Shown: one piece after another, positions 10,439 through 22,164 of the stretch
How positions within the stretch are numbered: the first letter of the stretch is position 1
Layout of the letters: each line of letters starts with the position of its first letter
NCBI RefSeq assembly: GCF_020921035.1
Contig: NC_063155.1
Span: 28,327,294 to 28,391,293 of the forward strand
Reading direction: 5' to 3'
Length of the DNA stretch: 64,000 bases
Origin: Rhodamnia argentea
Taxonomy: Eukaryota; Streptophyta; Magnoliopsida; Myrtales; Myrtaceae
The notes under the pieces: model-generated
Told to the model about the DNA's origin: nothing
Database searches by the model: none
Seen by the model: the letters and a program-made list of their open reading frames with translations, nothing else
Program-made: the position numbers and the translations under genes

Positions 10439-11909
10439 ATGACGGGCCTCACCGACACCACTCAACAAGCCTTCGACCGAGCCCAAGAGCTCAAGCAATT
10501 CGAAGAATCCAAGCTCGGAGTCCAAGGTCTCGTCGACTCCGGCATCTCCTCCATCCCTCGCATCTTCGTCCACCCGCCCGAGACCCTCTCCGACCTCAAG
10601 CCCGCCCAGCCCAGGCCCGTTTCGGCCCATTCGATCCCTACCATCGACATCTCAGGTCACGACTCCGGCTGGCGGCCCTCCGTCATCGAGGAAGTGGTGC
10701 ACGCGGCTCGCGAGCTCGGCTTCTTCCAGGTAGTCAACCACGGTGTGCCGAACGAGGTCACGGGCCATACAATCGCGGCGGTGAAGGCCTTCAACGAGCA
10801 GCCAACGGAGGCAAAGGCTGGGGTCTACAGGAGGGACTTCAAGACCGGGGTCAGGTTCTTGTCCAACGTCGACTTGTTCAATTCGAAAGCAGCTAGCTGG
10901 AGGTAACCCGTTTGTTTCGCGAAAAATTAATGATTTGAAAATTATTTTTCTAAAAATGATAGCTTGATATAATTAGTCGATTAAAAATATTTTCATCATC
11001 CACGACAACTTATATCTGAACATTATCGTGAACGACAGAAATATTTTTTTATTTATTCATTGTTTTAAGTGATACAAAGCAATTATTTCTTGCAAAAGGG
11101 GAAAAAAAAAAGTTGGGCAAGCAAAAAGAATTAGTTCAAACCAATGTAACGAAGAATGTTGCAGGGACTCGCTCCATATAAGGCTGGAGCCGCAACTGGA
11201 CACGGAAGAGATCCCGGAGGTGTGCAGAAATGAGGTGATGGAATGGAATCAGCAGATCCAACGGCTGGAAGGCATCCTTATGGGACTGTTGAGCGAGGGC
11301 CTGGGACTGAGTCCCGGGAAGCTCCAGGAATTGACGCGCCCGGAGCGCCGGACGATGGTGGCGAACTACTATCCATGCTGTCCCCAGCCCGATCTGACGG
11401 TCGGCTTCGTGTCCCACACGGACCCGGGCTTGATCGCAGTGCTCCTGCAGGACCACCTCCCCGGTTTGCAGGTGAAGCACGGTGGCGTGTGGGTGGACGT
11501 GCCGCCCATCCCAGGTGCTCTGGTTGTGAACATCGGTGACATCCTCCAGGTGAACTTTCCGTTTTGAGTCCTAGGAGCGTCTCCAAAAGCACCTGAGTTG
11601 GTTAAAAAGTAACGTTATGCGGTCAAACATACGTCTATTTACGTTCATTTCAATTTTCAACAGATCATGTCCAACGGAGAGTACAAAAGCGCGGATCATC
11701 GGGTGCTGGCCAACCTTAACCGAGAAGCACGCTTGTCGATAGCAGTTTTCTACAACTTGAGCGATTTGGAGGTGCAGGTCGGACCATTGCCGGAGCTCGT
11801 ATCCTCGGATAAACCCGCTGCTTTTCGGCAGTTCGCCATGGGCGAATACTTGAAGGCTCTCTATACTGCGCCTTTGGAGGAAAGTATGTTAAATTACTTC
11901 AGAGCATGA
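10439..11909 (+). CDS. 2-oxoglutarate/Fe(II) dioxygenase, ACC oxidase homolog-like (copy 2)
   Basis: Exons 10439-10902, 11165-11549 and 11664-11909 give 364 aa. Exon lengths (464, 385, 246) are identical to copy 1 and the intron phases are the same. Active-site residues are all present: H239, D241 (SHTDPG), H295 (SADHRV) and R306-L-S308. NHGVP is intact, unlike in copy 1. Other differences from its neighbours are scattered, for example YPCCPQPDLT for [10 protein letters not shown]. The start is the first ATG of the transcript-like region and matches both paralogs. The 5' flank is homologous to that of copy 1, so the two probably share ancestral regulation, but the TATA position reads TATACAA. 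Substrate unknown; a soluble cytosolic oxygenase of specialised metabolism is expected from the family. Confidence 0.92.
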
Positions 11910-11937
11910 TTGAGAGAACATAGCCCGAAAAAGATTA

Positions 11938-11996
11938 TTCAGGAATAAGATTTACGCCCGGTAATACTGGGAGGAAATACTGGATTCTTCCCCCTA
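11938..11996 (+). terminator. Conserved 3' UTR / polyadenylation region of dioxygenase gene 2
   Basis: AATAAGAT at 11944 followed by GGTAATACT, matching the arrangement after copies 1 and 3. Confidence 0.45.
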
Positions 11997-12024
11997 AATT
12001 CAACTGCTCATTGAAGTATAGAGC

Positions 12025-12246
12025 TAGAGGTGGCCGGTTCCGGTTCCTAAAACCGGAACCGGAACCGCCGGTTCCGGTTCCTAGGCCCAATGGTTATTTT
12101 TCCCCGGGCCTCCTCCCTTTTTTTTTTTTTTTAAACCGGGTCGGAATCGGAACCGGCCCTTGAGAGCCGGTTCCGGTTCCGAATTGGAACCGTCGGCCCG
12201 ATCAACGGCCCGGTTCCGAGCTCACAGTTCATTTTGGCCATCTCTA
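12025..12246. mobile_element. Complete hAT-type MITE
   Basis: Terminal inverted repeats TAGAGGTGGCC (12025-12035) and its near-complement GGCCATCTCTA (12236-12246) match at 10 of 11 bases. They are bounded by a perfect 8-bp target duplication TATAGAGC at 12017-12024 and 12247-12254. The 222-bp body is made of GGTTCC/GGAACC repeats that can fold back. An 8-bp duplication with short inverted repeats is the hallmark of the hAT superfamily. It has no coding capacity. The exact duplication argues for a recent insertion between dioxygenase copies 2 and 3. Confidence 0.88.
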
Positions 12247-12254
12247 TATAGAGC

Positions 12255-12580
12255 AGCTATGTCCTATTGTATTTTTGTTTTCTTTTTTTCTTGTCAAGTC
12301 AAACTTAATTCAAATAAAACTTTTCCGAACGTTACGGTTAGAACAAAACGATGCCGTTTTAACCACGTAATCACTAAGAAAATATTAAAAAAATCCAAAT
12401 TGAATGGTGTTAATAAAAAGATTCGATTGTACCAAGTTAATAAAGTCTAGAACTTGATCGATATTTTTTGTAAGTGTTAAAATTTAATTGCTCGGGATAA
12501 GTTGGCTTTTAGTAAAAATATAAAAAAAAGGAGTTTATTTTCCTCTTGCGTAAAATCATTGGTCACGCCATCGCGGGGGT
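12255..12580 (+). other. 5' flank of dioxygenase gene 3
   Basis: AT-rich and not homologous to the upstream modules of copies 1 and 2. Promoter control of copy 3 has therefore probably diverged. Confidence 0.5.
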
Positions 12581-12592
12581 TTGACTTTGACC
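12581..12592 (+). promoter_or_regulatory. Tandem W-boxes before dioxygenase gene 3
   Basis: TTGACT followed at once by TTGACC, two WRKY-binding cores in direct repeat, 108 bases before the ATG. Paired W-boxes are common in pathogen- and wound-responsive plant promoters. No clear TATA box lies at the usual distance, so whether the pair is upstream of the transcript start is not known. Confidence 0.4.
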
Positions 12593-12699
12593 GTTTGAGC
12601 AATCACGCTGCTCATTCACATCTTTTCCTCGACCCTTCTACTTCCTTCCTCGCGGGGACCTCACATTCCAACCCGAACACCAGAACTCAGAGTCGAACC

Positions 12700-14065
12700 A
12701 TGGGCGTCACCAGCACCAGTCAACCAGCCGTCGATCGAGCCCAAGAGCTCAAGCAATTCGAAGAATCCAAGCTCGGGGTCAAAGGTCTCGTCGACTCCGG
12801 CCTCACCTCCCTCCCTTCCCTCTTCGTCCACCCGCCCGAGACCCTTTCCGGCCTCAAGCCAGCCCGCCCCAGGCCCACGCCCACGCCCGATTCGATCCCC
12901 ACCATCGACCTCTCCGGCTGCGACTCCGGCCGCCGGTCCTCCGTCCTCGGGGAAGCGGCGCGCGCGGCTCGCGAGCTCGGCTTCTTCCAGGTGGTCAACC
13001 ACGGCGTGCCGGCGGAGGTCCTGGACCGCACCATCGCGGCTGTGAAGGCCTTCCACGAGCAGCCGATGGAGGCCAAGGCGAGGATCTACCGGCGGCAGAC
13101 GGAGACCGGCGTGTCCTTCTTCTCCAACATCGACTTGTTACACTCCAAAGCGGCTAGCTGGAGGTAAGCCACGAAGCCATTGATTCATGAAATTCGATGA
13201 AAATTAGTTCTGTAAAAGGTTAATTACCAATACGATCGCGTCGAATATTCAGCAAATTACGCATGCGAAAATTTATAAAAAAAAAAAAAAATTGGGGAAG
13301 CGAGAAGTATCAGCTGAAGGAATAATGTTGCAGGGACACGCTCCAGATAAGGCTGGGGCCGAAATTAGCAGACGTGGAAGAGATCCCTGAGGTGTGCAGA
13401 CACGAGGTGTTGGAGTGGGATCAGCAGGTCCAACGGCTGGGAGGCCTCCTTATGGGGCTGTTGAGCGAGGGGCTGGGATTGAGTACCGGCAAGCTCCAGG
13501 AATTGACGTGCTTGGAGACGAGGGTGATGGTGGGGCATTACTATCCCTACTGTCCCCAGCCCGATCTGACGGTGGGTTTGACGTCCCACACGGACCCGGG
13601 AGTGATCACATTGCTCCTGCAGGACCAGGTCGGCGGGTTGCAGGTGAAGCACGGCGACGAGTGGGTGGATGTGACGCCCGTCCCAGGGGCTCTTGTTGTG
13701 AACATTGGTGACATCCTCCAGGTAAGCTCCCGTCAAAGACTACTAGGACTGTCTCCAAAGCAACAAGGCAAAAAAATCTTAATATTTGTTCTATGATATG
13801 CTTTCGATTTTCCCAGATTATGTCCAATGACGAGTACAAAAGCGTGGACCATCGGGTGTTGGCCAACCCTAGCCAAGAGCCACGTGTGTCAATAGCAGTT
13901 TTCTGCAATCCGAGCAATCGGGAGAATGAGTTCGGACCGTTCCCAGAGCTCGTGTCTGCAGATAAACCCGCTGTTTTTCGGCAGTTCACGTTCGACGAAT
14001 ACATGGGGAGATTCTTTTCTAAGGAGTTGGACGGGAAAAGCTTGATAAATTTCTTCAGGGCATGA
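12700..14065 (+). CDS. 2-oxoglutarate/Fe(II) dioxygenase, ACC oxidase homolog-like (copy 3)
   Basis: Exons 12700-13163, 13334-13721 and 13817-14065 give 366 aa. One codon is added in exon 2 (LADVEE where the others have ADTEE) and one near the C-terminus. Iron ligands are H240, D242 and H296, and the 2-oxoglutarate contact is R307-V-S309. It keeps QVGGLQV before the core, the usual family form, where copies 1 and 2 have HLPGLQV, which suggests copies 1 and 2 are the closer pair. The first in-frame ATG is 12700; upstream codons are open but lack an ATG. N-terminal sequence MGVTSTSQ differs from MTG.TDTTQ of the others. Introns (170 and 95 bases) are shorter than in copies 1 and 2. Looks intact; substrate unknown. 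Confidence 0.92.
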
Positions 14066-14089
14066 TTGAGAGGTGCATAGACCACAAAA

Positions 14090-14160
14090 GATGATACGAG
14101 AATAAGATTGCTTCTGTAATAATGAAGGAAATACTATATCCTTCCCCTAAATTCTACTTA
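14090..14160 (+). terminator. Conserved 3' UTR / polyadenylation region of dioxygenase gene 3
   Basis: AATAAGAT at 14101 followed by CTGTAATA, as after copies 1 and 2. Confidence 0.45.
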
Positions 14161-14433
14161 ACCTTGTATTATGTCGTTTCATATAGTGGTTAATTTGCAT
14201 ATATTTGTTTGCATATTCCATGTTTGACAGTAACTTGTCCGATGGACGAAGTTTGTTTAACCAAACTCATTCCAGAGAGCAATCACATACATGGGAACTC
14301 AACAGCGAGAATGCAACGAGATGAATAGTTTAATGTTCACTCGAAAAGAGAAGACAGTATCCTGGAAAAATATGTAAAGGCAAAGAAACAAATGAAGTTG
14401 ATTCTTCTCAGCTACATGTACAGGCATCTCTAC
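14161..14433. other. Convergent 3' ends
   Basis: Space between the stop of dioxygenase copy 3 (+) and the stop of the zinc-finger gene (-). It should hold both 3' UTRs. No other element seen. Confidence 0.5.
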
Positions 14434-17400
14434 TCACATCTTTCCCCTGCCGAACCATTCGGCCAGTTCTTCATCGTCCTCAAAATCTGGTGATTCTGAC
14501 TTCCTATAAATTCTGGATGAGCGTGGCTCGTCTGGATTCGCCGTTTCCTCTGTGGTCATTCTGCTTCTTTCCAGCATCTTCAGCTTCCACGTTTCCCCTT
14601 TTTCTGTGTCACGAGACAAATCGCTCACGCCTCCTGCAATTGGAAAATCAAGAATTCCAGAAACATCGTTCAATGAGTTTGTTAACTTCGGTTTCTCGGC
14701 GACCCCGTTCTCTTCATCCACAAATCTCCACCTATTTGCGACTCGCGTCTGGCTACTACTTCTCGGAGACCTCATAGAATTTCTGTCTCCGATGGTTCCA
14801 TGACCTCGATGATGACTTCCAACATCATGCTCCCATTGAGAAGAGCCATTTGAATTTGACGCTTTCGGCCTTCTATAATCACACTTCAAGCATACCATAT
14901 TCCTTCTAAAGTTGATGTAGTTGCACCTACCAATCACAAATCCATAAGGATACAACAGCTCATGACAGTAACTGCTCAATATATACTGTCACTAAGAGAA
15001 TGGATTAGGAAGAACTCACGATTCACACTCCCACTCCCCGGGATTGAGTTGCCTTTTCGGGGGTTTCTCTTTGCACAGCAAACATCTAGTATTCTTTGCA
15101 AAATTTAAGAAATTGCACCTGCAACATGCAACAGTTTCTATGAGGGAGGAGCTCTGCTGACCCCCACCACAAATCAGTGAACAACTGAGAAAAGACATGA
15201 GAAGCAATCACTTGTCACATATCCAGTCTCCTTTCTTTAACGGAAGATGATCTTGGTCTTCTTGTAGTTGACTCAGTCTTTCTTGAGAAAAAGTATCACA
15301 TCGCAAGCATTTGATGTTCTTGGCAAAGTTTAAGAAGTTGCACCTGCCATATGCAGAAAATAAATAAAACATTCAGAGCAAAACTCAAGATAATCAATAG
15401 GATGTTAACAATTGCATTACTTGGGACAATGCCAATCCCCCTGTTTCATTGGAACATCTTTGTGGCCTTTCTCTTCCGAACTTGAAGGCCAGGATAGATC
15501 ACCAGCTGGTGTGGGCTTCAACAAATCAGATCGAACTATGCCGGTGCCACACTCTGCCATTTGCTTTAGCAGTGCTCTGACTGATTCCTCAACTGTTCTA
15601 GTCAGACATGGTTTATTCTCCACAGTACCGCTTATGGGGTCAAGTCCATATGTTAACAAGATTCGCATAACATCAACCGTGCGCCCTCCTTCTTCTTCAC
15701 GCGCCTTCACAAATGCTCTCTCACAGTTTCCCCTCAAATTGCAGGAGCAGCAAACCTGGCAAAGCAGCTGTCTGTAATGAGTACGACTGATGAACCAATA
15801 TAATCTAATGATCACTGGAAGTCTTTAAGAAGAGAACTGTGATCACATACATTTCCCTCATCGATGCCCACATGTGCCCTTAAGCGCTTACCAGAGTTCA
15901 CCACCTTTCTGTCTGTGCTGGGGCAACCACACTCTGCTATGACCTGAATATGTTTCTTTGATAAATGCCTATCAGGAAATGTCTTGTTAAAACCTTCTGA
16001 ATACGAGTTAAGCGACTCTGTCCAATTGTAAATGAGGATATCTCCAGTTTCTCAAGTAAAGTTATGTTGTCGGATACCTATCTGGTGATGATATTGCATT
16101 GGACAGTCATTATCCACTTTCAAATGCTGACCTCCAAATCAGAGGGCATACCGTCAAATTGATTACCAGCTAATTTCTTAATCTGTATTGTTAACACATT
16201 CCCCATGTAATATGACTCGCCTCTTTTCAGGTTATATGTCATCCAAAATTTTCGGCTCCAGGTTCTAGTTAAATACCTTCATTCTGAGAGAAATGAAAAA
16301 TGATAGTGGATGGGCAAGCATGAGGCCTAAAGGCGAGTCCTGTGAATGCTCTTTCAAAGTAAAGGAGGAAGCATATAAGGCCCCATGTTGTTGCCGCTAT
16401 GCAGAAAAAAGACGGACTGAGATGCCAACTAAGGTGCTTTCAACAATAATATCTCTAGCTTACTCAACAGAATTCTGGATAAAAGAAAGCTCGGGAGAAG
16501 AAGTCTAGATACTTGATAATAGGGCATCACTTTATAGTTGACATTACATGGTGATATTATCCAAGACCACATGACCATTCTCAAGTCAATAGAAAAACTA
16601 CTTCATACTTTTCTTTCTTCTCCAGGTTTTCAAAATGAACAAAGAAGGAAGGAAAAAAATTTTCCTTCACAATGTTGTGATTCTTGTCCTGGTTTGAACA
16701 TTCTGGAGTTACCGCTTCCTACAAATAGCAGGCTCTCAACCTCAAAGCAAGAGAAAAATAAATTGACCAGGAGCTAGCTCTCTAAATGACAATATGCCGG
16801 TGGGTATGCAAATGCAGCATCTAACAAGAACCTGGAGAAAGTCTGAGCTTTCTTGAAGCTCGTATGAGCAATACCTTCACAAGAATCAGAACAAAGCTTA
16901 TAACGAACTCTGTTCCGAAGTAGCCCTACTTACACACAAACATCTACTTCTCCAGAAAGCACAGAGGTTTATACCTCACCATCGTCATCAAAACCCAAGG
17001 TCTCTGAAATTACATCAAACAGGTAAAGCGCACAAACCAAAAGCCATTCCTCTCAGTACCTCATAACGTCATATCTGTCGCGGGCGAAATTCAGGCATGC
17101 GGTTCTAATGTGATTTGATTCTTTCGGACCCAACTCCACACACTGGAACGGGTTCCCCTCGGCATCAAAGTAATCTTCCTTCAGCAGAAGCACCATCAAA
17201 TCCACCCACTCGGGCCACGGATGCGAAATCTGAGCCGCCGCCATCATCGACGACTTAGAGGGCTCTGTCGGATGGACATTATTCTCCATTCCCGGAACGA
17301 ATTGGGGACTCGGGTTGATGGGTTTCGCAGACTTGAGCTCCACCTCAAGCACATCGTTATCAGTGAAGTCGAGCTCGGAGTTGAGGTTCGGGGTTTTAGT

Positions 17401-17493
17401 GTACTGGCGGGAACGAGCGGAGGTAGTGACGAATCTGAGGTTCTGGAAGTGATTTCTCAGACGCGAACAACTTGTTAGGAAGAGCTTGTGCAT
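14434..17493 (-). CDS. RanBP2-type zinc-finger protein, VAR3/OZ organelle RNA-editing factor family
   Basis: Exons, 5' to 3': 17493-17060, 15968-15851, 15755-15421, 15343-15212, 15118-15020, 14926-14434, giving 536 aa. The basic, Ser-rich N-terminus (MHKLFLTSCSRLRNHF...) looks like a mitochondrial or plastid presequence. A conserved block PWPEWVDLMVLLLKEDYFD is followed by a Cys-rich segment CCSCNLRGNCERAF (about 186-199). Then come three W-x-C-x2-C-x3-N-x6-C-x2-C fingers at about 292-311, 336-355 and 369-388, and an acidic tail ending EELAEWFGRGKM. Family members (VAR3/OZ1, OZ2) act in organelle RNA editing or chloroplast development; which organelle applies here is inference. Each finger is split by a phase-2 intron at the same codon. 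The start is the ATG that opens the presequence; an earlier in-frame ATG at 17628 is possible. Confidence 0.88.
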
Positions 17494-17766
17494 TGAGCCA
17501 CTGAGAGTTTTGGCGGTAGATCGAAACAGGAGACTAGCGTATAACGTGGGGTAGTTGACCCAAGACAGGTTACAATTCACGTACTGTGGAATGACGAATG
17601 CCTTTCGGTAATATATATTCCAACGCATTTTTTCCTCCCCCTTCTTTCTCTCAGTCTCTCTGCCACTAGTAAACCAGTGTCACCGGACCCGCCACCATGC
17701 CACGGTCCCGCCGCCCCGTCCAGTTGCCACCTGCACCTCCCCACTACTGCTTGGCTCGCAAAAGCT

Positions 17767-17809
<43 letters not shown>

Positions 17810-18434
17810 AGCCGAGGTTGCAAGCACCTGGCGTGACCACCCAGCCTCGAGCGATGCCAAATTTGGCGTCACCTAAGGCCGTCTCCCTCTCCCTCTCCCT
17901 CTGCCCTCATTGAGGATATAGGAGAGGGCTCGATGGGTCGCAGCACGACTCCCAACCAAACTCAACCACCACGGTCACAGACCTCCGGCATTGCCCGAGG
18001 CATCGGCTATGTCAGCAACTTCAGCAACATCGCCAGCATAGACTCGACGCACAATAAAGGGAGAGAAACATGGTAGTGCGGGCTCCGGGAAGGACTGACA
18101 ACGGTTGGGTCCCTTGCTGGCAGCGGAAGCTCGTCTAGGCGTGCTCGTGGTCAATGGTCACGGTTGGTCGTGCGTAGTGTAGTATTGGTGGTGTTGGTCG
18201 TACTGTGTAGATTAGCAAAGGGCAGAATGACGGTAAAGACATACAAACTGGGAGTCCGGAGCGGGAAATTTGACCTTACAAGGACCTATCTGCACCAAAA
18301 TACTAGCACTAAACACCATCGCATAATCAAACGAACCCAGAAAAGAATTCCTAGAAGACAAAACAAGAAGCTATTTTCCTTTTTCTCTGAAAGAAAGGGT
18401 GAGGATGAGGACGGCTCGAATGTCATGACTTTGC
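17494..18434. other. Promoter region of the zinc-finger gene
   Basis: Lies between the zinc-finger start and the SET gene stop, both on the - strand. It includes a CT/GA microsatellite and otherwise no recognised element. Open frames here (for example 18164-18511 on +) have no family support. Confidence 0.5.
17769..17807. repeat. (CT)n microsatellite
   Basis: About 19 dinucleotide units. On the transcribed strand of the zinc-finger gene it reads GA, about 280 bases before the ATG, so it may act as a GAGA-type promoter element. Confidence 0.8.
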
Positions 18435-21400
18435 TTAGCCTTGAGCAGAGACTGTCTCTTTCAACAGCAGCAACTTTATTCTTCTCGAGAGGTCTCTCAT
18501 CACATCTATGATGAGCGACTTCTTTTGAATTCTGAACGCGATGGCCAGTTTCGTTGTATCAGGAACGCCCTTCTTCAACATGGATTCATCCTCCATTATT
18601 TTGGTGGGAAAATGTTCCAATGCGATCGAGCAAAGAGCAATGATGGTACGGAAAGCGGCCACCTCCGTCGCAATTCCGCATGGAGCCTCAGCTGACATAG
18701 ATTTGAGGGTGCTCAAGTCATGCTTTTGCACCGATTCACTTTCACTTTCAAGGAGCACCCTCAAAGCTGCTAGCAAGCGGCCCTCTACCAAGTCCGAACC
18801 TCCTAAAGTCACCTATAATTGAAGAAAGTGCAAAAAAATGCACATTGTCAGAAAGGATCAGAACCGATTGCACACAGAAATTTTTTTTTTTTTTTTTGGT
18901 AAAGAGATTGCACACAGATATTGATGTCTACAAATTTTACAAATAGAGAGAAATGCATTTATACTCGTGTGGCATTCCCTGATGCTCAAAGTACAGGCAA
19001 ATTTGGGCATAAATTCTGAAATAATAAGCGATTTGAACTGCTCTTCTGAAACATAACACCAATATGAGAAAGAAGAAAACCTTGAGATCAGGAGCTTCTC
19101 CATCTAGATTTAACTGGGACAAGATTTCTTGCTGCCACGGAGCCGGTGAAGAGAAATTTGGTGATGAAACCCCAGCAGCCAAACTTGCAGCATCTAGAAG
19201 AGCTCCATCGTACTTAAGTTCGATAGTGTCATATCGATTTGAAGGTATAACAAACCCATAATCCAGAAGAAAAAGATCATTGCTCAAACAACCATAATTC
19301 AGAAGTAAAGGATCATTAACTCTGATTTCTTTCTCAGCAACAACCTGGAGAGAGTTGTAAGAAATGAGACTAACACCAAATATTATCACAACTACATAAC
19401 AGCTAACAGAACTAGCGACACTAGGTGAACAGAACCTTTCTCCCAGAAATAAAGAGAACACACAGAAAGCAAAAATTGAAAACAAAAAGCGAGAATATGC
19501 AGACATGCCTTGACTAGCATTTCCGGTTGCTCTCCACCTACTTCCTGGACAATACGCGCATTTGGCTCGAAATTATGGTTGCACATATCTATGAGAGGAA
19601 GCATCATAGGAACATCACTGTAGGCCCCTGTTGGGGACTTATTCCCATATAGCCTAAAGGCTCTAGATGAGACAGCTGACATAGCCCATCCAAGAGAAGA
19701 TGCATTAATATCTTGTCCTCCAAAAGGATGATCCTTCATGTTAAGATCGCTGAGAGCATTATTAACTTCCTTCTCAAAATCAAGAAGAAATCGGCATCTC
19801 TTGTTTACCTGGCATGAATTAAAAGGTTTATCACATGACAGTTACCAAAGAAAGAACCTTGTGTAAGGCATCACTAAGGTCGCCAAGAACATACAAATGC
19901 TATGAGCTCTAATGCAAGGTCATGATAGCCGAATAACACAATATCCAATCATTTCTCAGAGGAAGAAAAGAAGCAGCAGCTACCAGGTTCACAGGCAAAC
20001 TGCTAAGTTTCTGCCACAAGAACAGATAGAGGTCAAGCTCTTAACAGGTTGCAAAAGAATAGAATGCTAACTACATCTCAGAAAGCCAATTGCTCTACAA
20101 CCAGGAGAATTCAGTAATGATTGCTAGAGTGGTACTTGACCACATACCATTCCCAAGAAGCCTATGACTATCATCCCTGCAATCTAAAAGTTGAAAGATT
20201 TGTTGCAGCTGGCAGCATCCAAAACTTTTTAACTATAGGTTACTTGTTTCTTTGATAGCAAGGCAAAATTTGGCTTGTATGCGTTTCCATGAGTTTCTTC
20301 ATATACAGAATAATTAAGTTTATTCATGTCCAGCAGTGGCATTTCCCCAGTTTCTTGGGCACTTCATATTATGAGCGAACCCTGTGAATCATAGGCATTG
20401 GATCGAGGTCCACTTCCTATTTATTTCAAAAATATTTTGGAGGACTACCTGATAAAGTAGAGGAGCATATTGCAAGTTCTTAATGTCCTCTCCCGGAAAG
20501 AAAATGGGTACACTGTAAGTCTCAGGAAGATTGCTGATGTAGGGCCACCAGAAGGATCCAATCTTTGATCTTTCTCCAAGAAGCTTTAAACCCAACTTCA
20601 TCGCCCATAATTCCTCTGCCAATGCTCCCACAATGTCCATTTTACTCATTCAAAACTCATTACAGCCTAATTCCAAAAGTTATAGTTACCAAAAATATGT
20701 TGAGCAAAGAAAATCTATAAGCCGTCATGCAGTAGCATGGATGCAGCCTATATTCTAGGACAAACAAAATGTCTACCAATTGCACAGCCTTAAGTGTCAA
20801 TGAGCTAGCAATACACCATCCACCATGTAACCTAACTTTGTCCAAGTTTTTTCTATCCACAGATTTACATTGAAGACAATTAATCCTATAAGAGAGGGAG
20901 GTAACATATTTAGAGAAACAAAACATCAAAAGTTCAAGCCATTTACTGAGGGAAATAAGGGAAGAGGAAGACAAAGTTTACTAATGAAGCCTTTACACTG
21001 CACTTGATAGATCGCAACTACTAGTGATCACATTGCTCCACTATCAAGACACAAAAACATATACATATACATCTTGACATCCATTAGGCCCAAGATGACT
21101 GGCAAACATGTGAATGACGGAGTGTTAGACATAGAGATATATCATAGCAAAAGCAAAGAAATGCCTCATTTGCAAATTGTCAGCTACCATTCCAGAGCAT
21201 TCATACTCGACCTACACAAAATCTTGAAACATTCTGAGCTAATAATCGCAAGTTGTAGTAAACGAAGCTACAACAATCTTCATCTTATCTCACGGAATGA
21301 AGCCTCAGACTTTAACTCAAGAAGTAACCTCTCACAAAAGTGCAGCATCTCGCCATTGCCTTGAAGCACTAACAACATTATCACCATTGCAATCTATTAA

Positions 21401-21936
21401 CTTAATCCTCTTTTATGCAGAACCCAATCGAATTAAAGTCCGTATCAAGAATCAACTCGAGCTTATATTAGAGGACAAAACAACTAAAGAGGCAAAGAAA
21501 CATCCATTTAAAAAAAAAAAAAAAGCACCTCAAGCTAACAATGCACACCACAATCGAGACAGGTAACTTCACCAGACTCGGCTAAAAGCAAGAACCCAAT
21601 TTTCAGCGTACCTGGGACCTTGCTCGCCAAGTCGGCAAGCACAGGTTCGGCCACGTCCCCGCCGTCCGATCGTAACCTCAACGGCACGTGATGGGGAAGA
21701 GCAATCAAGTCGGAGCCTTTGGGGATCTTATCGGCGGCGGCCAAGCCCAGGCCACTGAGCTCGTCCTGAGCGATCTTGACGGCCTCGTGCACGAACCCGC
21801 CTTCTCGCCCGACCCATTTGATCAGGTCCGGCGCGTGGGGGACGAGGCGCGTGGGATGGGAAGCGGAGGCGGAGGCTGCGCAGGTTAGCGGGCGGTAGTG
21901 GATGAGGGAGGCCATGGCAGTCTTGGAAGCAGCCAT
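18435..21936 (-). CDS. SET-domain protein, Rubisco large-subunit methyltransferase-like, plastid
   Basis: Exons, 5' to 3': 21936-21612, 20615-20449, 19808-19509, 19344-19081, 18812-18435, giving 477 aa. An Ala/Ser-rich N-terminus (about 30 residues) looks like a plastid transit peptide. The SET domain begins near LIKWVGREGGFV and includes LWAMKLGLKLLGER and WPYISNLPETYSVP. It ends with the SAM/lysine-channel signature: NHNFEPNA with N241-H242, LLLNYG (N280-Y281-G282) and LLDYGF. The Rubisco-LSMT substrate-binding helical domain follows (about 355-477). Resemblance is to the Arabidopsis At5g14260-type Rubisco methyltransferase family; the true protein substrate is not known. Exon 3 ends AAG and the intron begins GCATGT, a GC-AG intron required to keep the conserved VKVVAE junction. 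The start is the first ATG; upstream in-frame codons lack one. Confidence 0.9.
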
Positions 21937-22164
21937 TCTTCCGGGGAGCTCCAAACGGGTATTAAGCTGCTGTCGGTTCCCAGTGCTCACCCCGACAAAA
22001 TTCTTCGGGTCTTCGATGAGGATTAGAGTTAGACCCGGTGGCTCGGATGGTCCAGTCTCAACCTCTCAACTCGCAGAGGCCTCGAGAAATCCTTTTTCCC
22101 TTCTCAGTTTTCCGCCAGTTTTCCGCCAGTTTAGATGGAAGGGAAACAGTGGAAAAGAAGTTGA
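21937..22164. other. 5' flank of the SET gene
   Basis: Moderately GC-rich DNA just upstream of the SET start, presumably 5' UTR and core promoter. No TATA box was recognised. Confidence 0.4.

Noticed and set aside
16293-16777. Open frames on the + strand inside zinc-finger intron 1
   Set aside because: No homology and no splice partners; they are intronic.
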